From Desulfuromonadaceae bacterium UBA6124 (lineage in GTDB: Bacteria > Desulfobacterota > Desulfuromonadia > Desulfuromonadales > Trichloromonadaceae), in assembly GCA_002423365.1 (NCBI GenBank), contig DIVU01000049.1, positions 1 to 7,758 of the forward strand: 7,758 nt of DNA, in the 5' to 3' direction. A program made the position numbers and the translations under genes. Each line of letters begins with the position of its first letter. The stretch's first letter is position 1. Shown here in pieces: positions 6,546 to 7,758 of the stretch. The notes under the pieces are model-generated. The model searched no databases and had not been told where the DNA came from. It worked only from the letters and a program-made list of their open reading frames with translations.

Positions 6546-6646
6546 AACACAGAGAGCACGAGAACACAGAGGAAAAACAAAGGGGTAAGCACTCGCTTGA
6601 AAGACAAGCTTTATGATTTCTCTGTGCACTCCGAGCCTCTGTGGTT
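6546..6646. repeat. CACAGAG-rich imperfect inverted repeat
   Basis: A left arm at 6546-6575 and a right arm at 6617-6646, each about 30 bases, are roughly reverse complements with several mismatches. Both are built from CACAGAG/CTCTGTG units. I recognise this type as a dispersed intergenic repeat seen in many environmental bacterial genomes, including Geobacter relatives. It contains no gene. Confidence 0.55.
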
Positions 6647-6675
6647 ATTAAATGGGATTGTTGAGGGTTGAAGGT

Positions 6676-6701
6676 TTTACCCCTCACGCTTTACCCCTCA
6701 C
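6676..6701 (+). repeat. Two direct copies of TTTACCCCTCAC
   Basis: Identical 12-base units lie at 6676-6687 and 6690-6701, separated by GC. They end 24 bases before the cytochrome start codon. They may belong to the neighbouring repeat element or be paired regulator sites. Confidence 0.6.
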
Positions 6702-6710
6702 ATGAATTTA

Positions 6711-6715
6711 GAGGA
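6711..6715 (+). promoter_or_regulatory. Ribosome binding site of the cytochrome gene
   Basis: GAGGA at 6711-6715 is 10 bases before the ATG at 6726. The in-frame ATG at 6702 has only the CCCCTCAC repeat before it, so 6726 is preferred. It also places the signal peptide at the N-terminus. Confidence 0.65.
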
Positions 6716-6725
6716 TTTCATCATC

Positions 6726-7758
6726 ATGCCGACGAAGAAAAGATCGAATGTTCTTTCTATCGCGGCGACGGTTTTGGCGGGGTTTTCGCTGATTCTTTTC
6801 AGCGGCGTTCTCGATCCGGCGCAGGCCGCCGGTATCGGCAAGGACGGCACGATTGTCGCCAAAAAGGGCAAAGCGAAAACCCTTGACGAACTGATCGCCA
6901 TGTACGATTCAACCTCGTGTATCGAGTGTCACGAGGACACCCACAACGAATGGGCCAATTCCGCCCATGCCCGTTCGGTCTACGGCACCGGCCGTACCGC
7001 CGCGACTTTCAAGACCGCCTTCACCAATGGCTTCATGTCCTGGGCCTACTCGGGCGTGACCGATCCCAATGATGTGCAGGTCGAGCATCTGATGGGCTGC
7101 GCCAAATGCCATCTGCCGCAACTGGCCGACGCCACCGACGCCGTGGCCAAGGAGTTCGTCGGTGAAATTTTCGCGCTGATGGATGCCAACAGCAAAGGCG
7201 ACACCGAGACCTTCGAGGAGAAAAAAGAGCTTCTTCTCAAGCTCAACATCAATTGTCTGGTTTGTCACAACCGCAACGCCATCGTTCACAAGTGGACCGA
7301 CGGCTATCCTCAGGCCGGGGTGGTTTTCGGATCTTCCGACGGGGCTCATGACGACCCGGATTTCCCGATTGCGCGAACCAGTCCGATCATGGGAGAAGCT
7401 ATTTTCTGCGGTCAATGTCATGGTCTTGGCCCCAATCTGGAGTTGGATAACCCGACCCAGTGCGCCACCGCCTACGGCAGCTACCTCTTTTCCTACATTG
7501 CCAATGGCGGCGACCAGAACTGCCAGGAATGCCACATGCGTGAAAGTGGCTTGGGGCACGACATGCAGAGCTATCGTTCGCAGGTCATGGCCGACAAGGC
7601 CATCGACTGGCATGTGGACACCCGCCCCATGGTCTGGCGGGACGGCAACACCATTCGCCCCAAGCTGATGGTTGATGTGTCGATGACCAATAAAGCCGGT
7701 CACGGCATACCCGATGGCTGACCGACCCCCAACCGACTGGTTCTGTCGGTAAGCGCAA
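6726..7758 (+). CDS. extKL: Multiheme c-type cytochrome ExtK/ExtKL with in-frame UGA (probable selenocysteine), 3' end outside window
   Basis: Before the UGA there are 331 codons. Residues 1-34 are a signal peptide (TKKR, hydrophobic core, cleavage near AQA). Five CxxCH heme sites follow: CIECH 65-69, CAKCH 125-129, CLVCH 177-181, CGQCH 228-232, CQECH 266-270. This fits the five-heme ExtK of the Geobacter ext cluster. The frame meets UGA at 7719-7721 (codon 332), right after TNKAGHGIPDG. Reading on in the same frame gives PTPNRLVLSVSA to the window edge. The combined pattern (GHxxPxG, then proline, arginine and alternating hydrophobics) is the start of a conserved beta domain in multiheme cytochromes, so the UGA cuts a domain in the middle. 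With the hairpin that follows it, selenocysteine insertion is the best explanation, joining what would otherwise be annotated as extK and extL. Alternatives are a true stop, or a sequencing error or mutation of a Cys or Trp codon. The role is electron transfer in the periplasm or at the outer membrane. A terminator separates it from extJ, so it may have its own promoter. Confidence 0.85.
7719..7750 (+). promoter_or_regulatory. Candidate selenocysteine UGA and SECIS-like hairpin
   Basis: UGA at 7719-7721 is followed by two possible folds. Fold 1: ACCGAC (7732-7737) pairs perfectly with GUCGGU (7745-7750) around the loop UGGUUCU, with a G in the second position; the loop starts 16 bases after the UGA. 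Fold 2: ACCGAC (7721-7726) pairs with the same 3' arm, plus an inner AACC/GGUU stem (7731-7734, 7739-7742) capped by GACU, whose first base is G. Known bacterial SECIS elements have a short stem and a G in the first two loop positions, 16-37 bases after the UGA; fold 1 meets all of these. The elongation factor SelB would bind here. Sequence beyond 7758 is not visible. Confidence 0.7.

Noticed and set aside
7700..7758. Frameshift rather than recoding at the end of the cytochrome
   Set aside because: The family-like sequence continues in the same frame after the UGA, so no base insertion or deletion is needed. A single-base substitution remains possible and is listed as an alternative.
1..7758. 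tRNA, rRNA, CRISPR array or transposase gene
   Set aside because: I saw no cloverleaf with TTCGA-type arm, no regularly spaced repeat array and no transposase or integrase motifs on either strand.

Overview
This window looks like part of a metal- or selenium-respiring member of the Desulfuromonadales/Geobacterales. The grounds are the gene content (multiheme c-type cytochrome, secreted rhodanese, outer-membrane porin, heme-binding sensor kinase), the GC-rich codon use and the gene order. The order rhodanese lipoprotein, porin, small exported protein, pentaheme cytochrome matches the start of the extHIJKLMNOPQS cluster of Geobacter sulfurreducens. That cluster is described as a porin-cytochrome system tied to extracellular electron transfer and to selenite/tellurite reduction. 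The family names come from memory and no database was searched.

Layout. Positions 1-1941 (minus strand) hold most of a membrane histidine kinase that runs off the left edge. It has a periplasmic DUF3365-type domain with one CxxCH heme motif, then PAS, HisKA and HATPase domains. Positions 1942-2233 are a divergent control region with crossing inverted repeats. Positions 2234-2818 (plus) encode a TetR-family repressor. Positions 2819-3536 are about 720 bases without a convincing gene, holding a promoter candidate, several palindromes and a fragment resembling parts of a cobalamin riboswitch. Then follow extH (3537-4910), extI (4962-6176) and extJ (6248-6478), all plus strand, each with a good ribosome binding site. 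A strong intrinsic terminator (6496-6527) and repeat-rich DNA separate them from a five-heme cytochrome (6726 to the right edge).

The most important point is at the right end. The cytochrome frame meets UGA at 7719-7721, but translation in the same frame beyond it continues a sequence typical of this cytochrome fold. The bases just after the UGA can fold into a bacterial SECIS-like hairpin with a G near the start of its loop. The best reading is that UGA encodes selenocysteine. The 'extK' open frame would then be the first half of one longer selenocysteine-containing cytochrome (ExtK plus ExtL). A selenite-reduction cluster would thus encode a cytochrome that itself needs selenium.

How the parts may work together (inference). 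The cytochrome and later ext gene products carry electrons across the envelope, ExtI forms the outer-membrane channel, ExtH handles sulfur or selenium on a cysteine in the envelope, and ExtJ is an accessory protein. ExtH and ExtJ both end in Gly-Cys, which may reflect shared thiol chemistry. The TetR protein and the heme-sensing kinase are the obvious candidate regulators.
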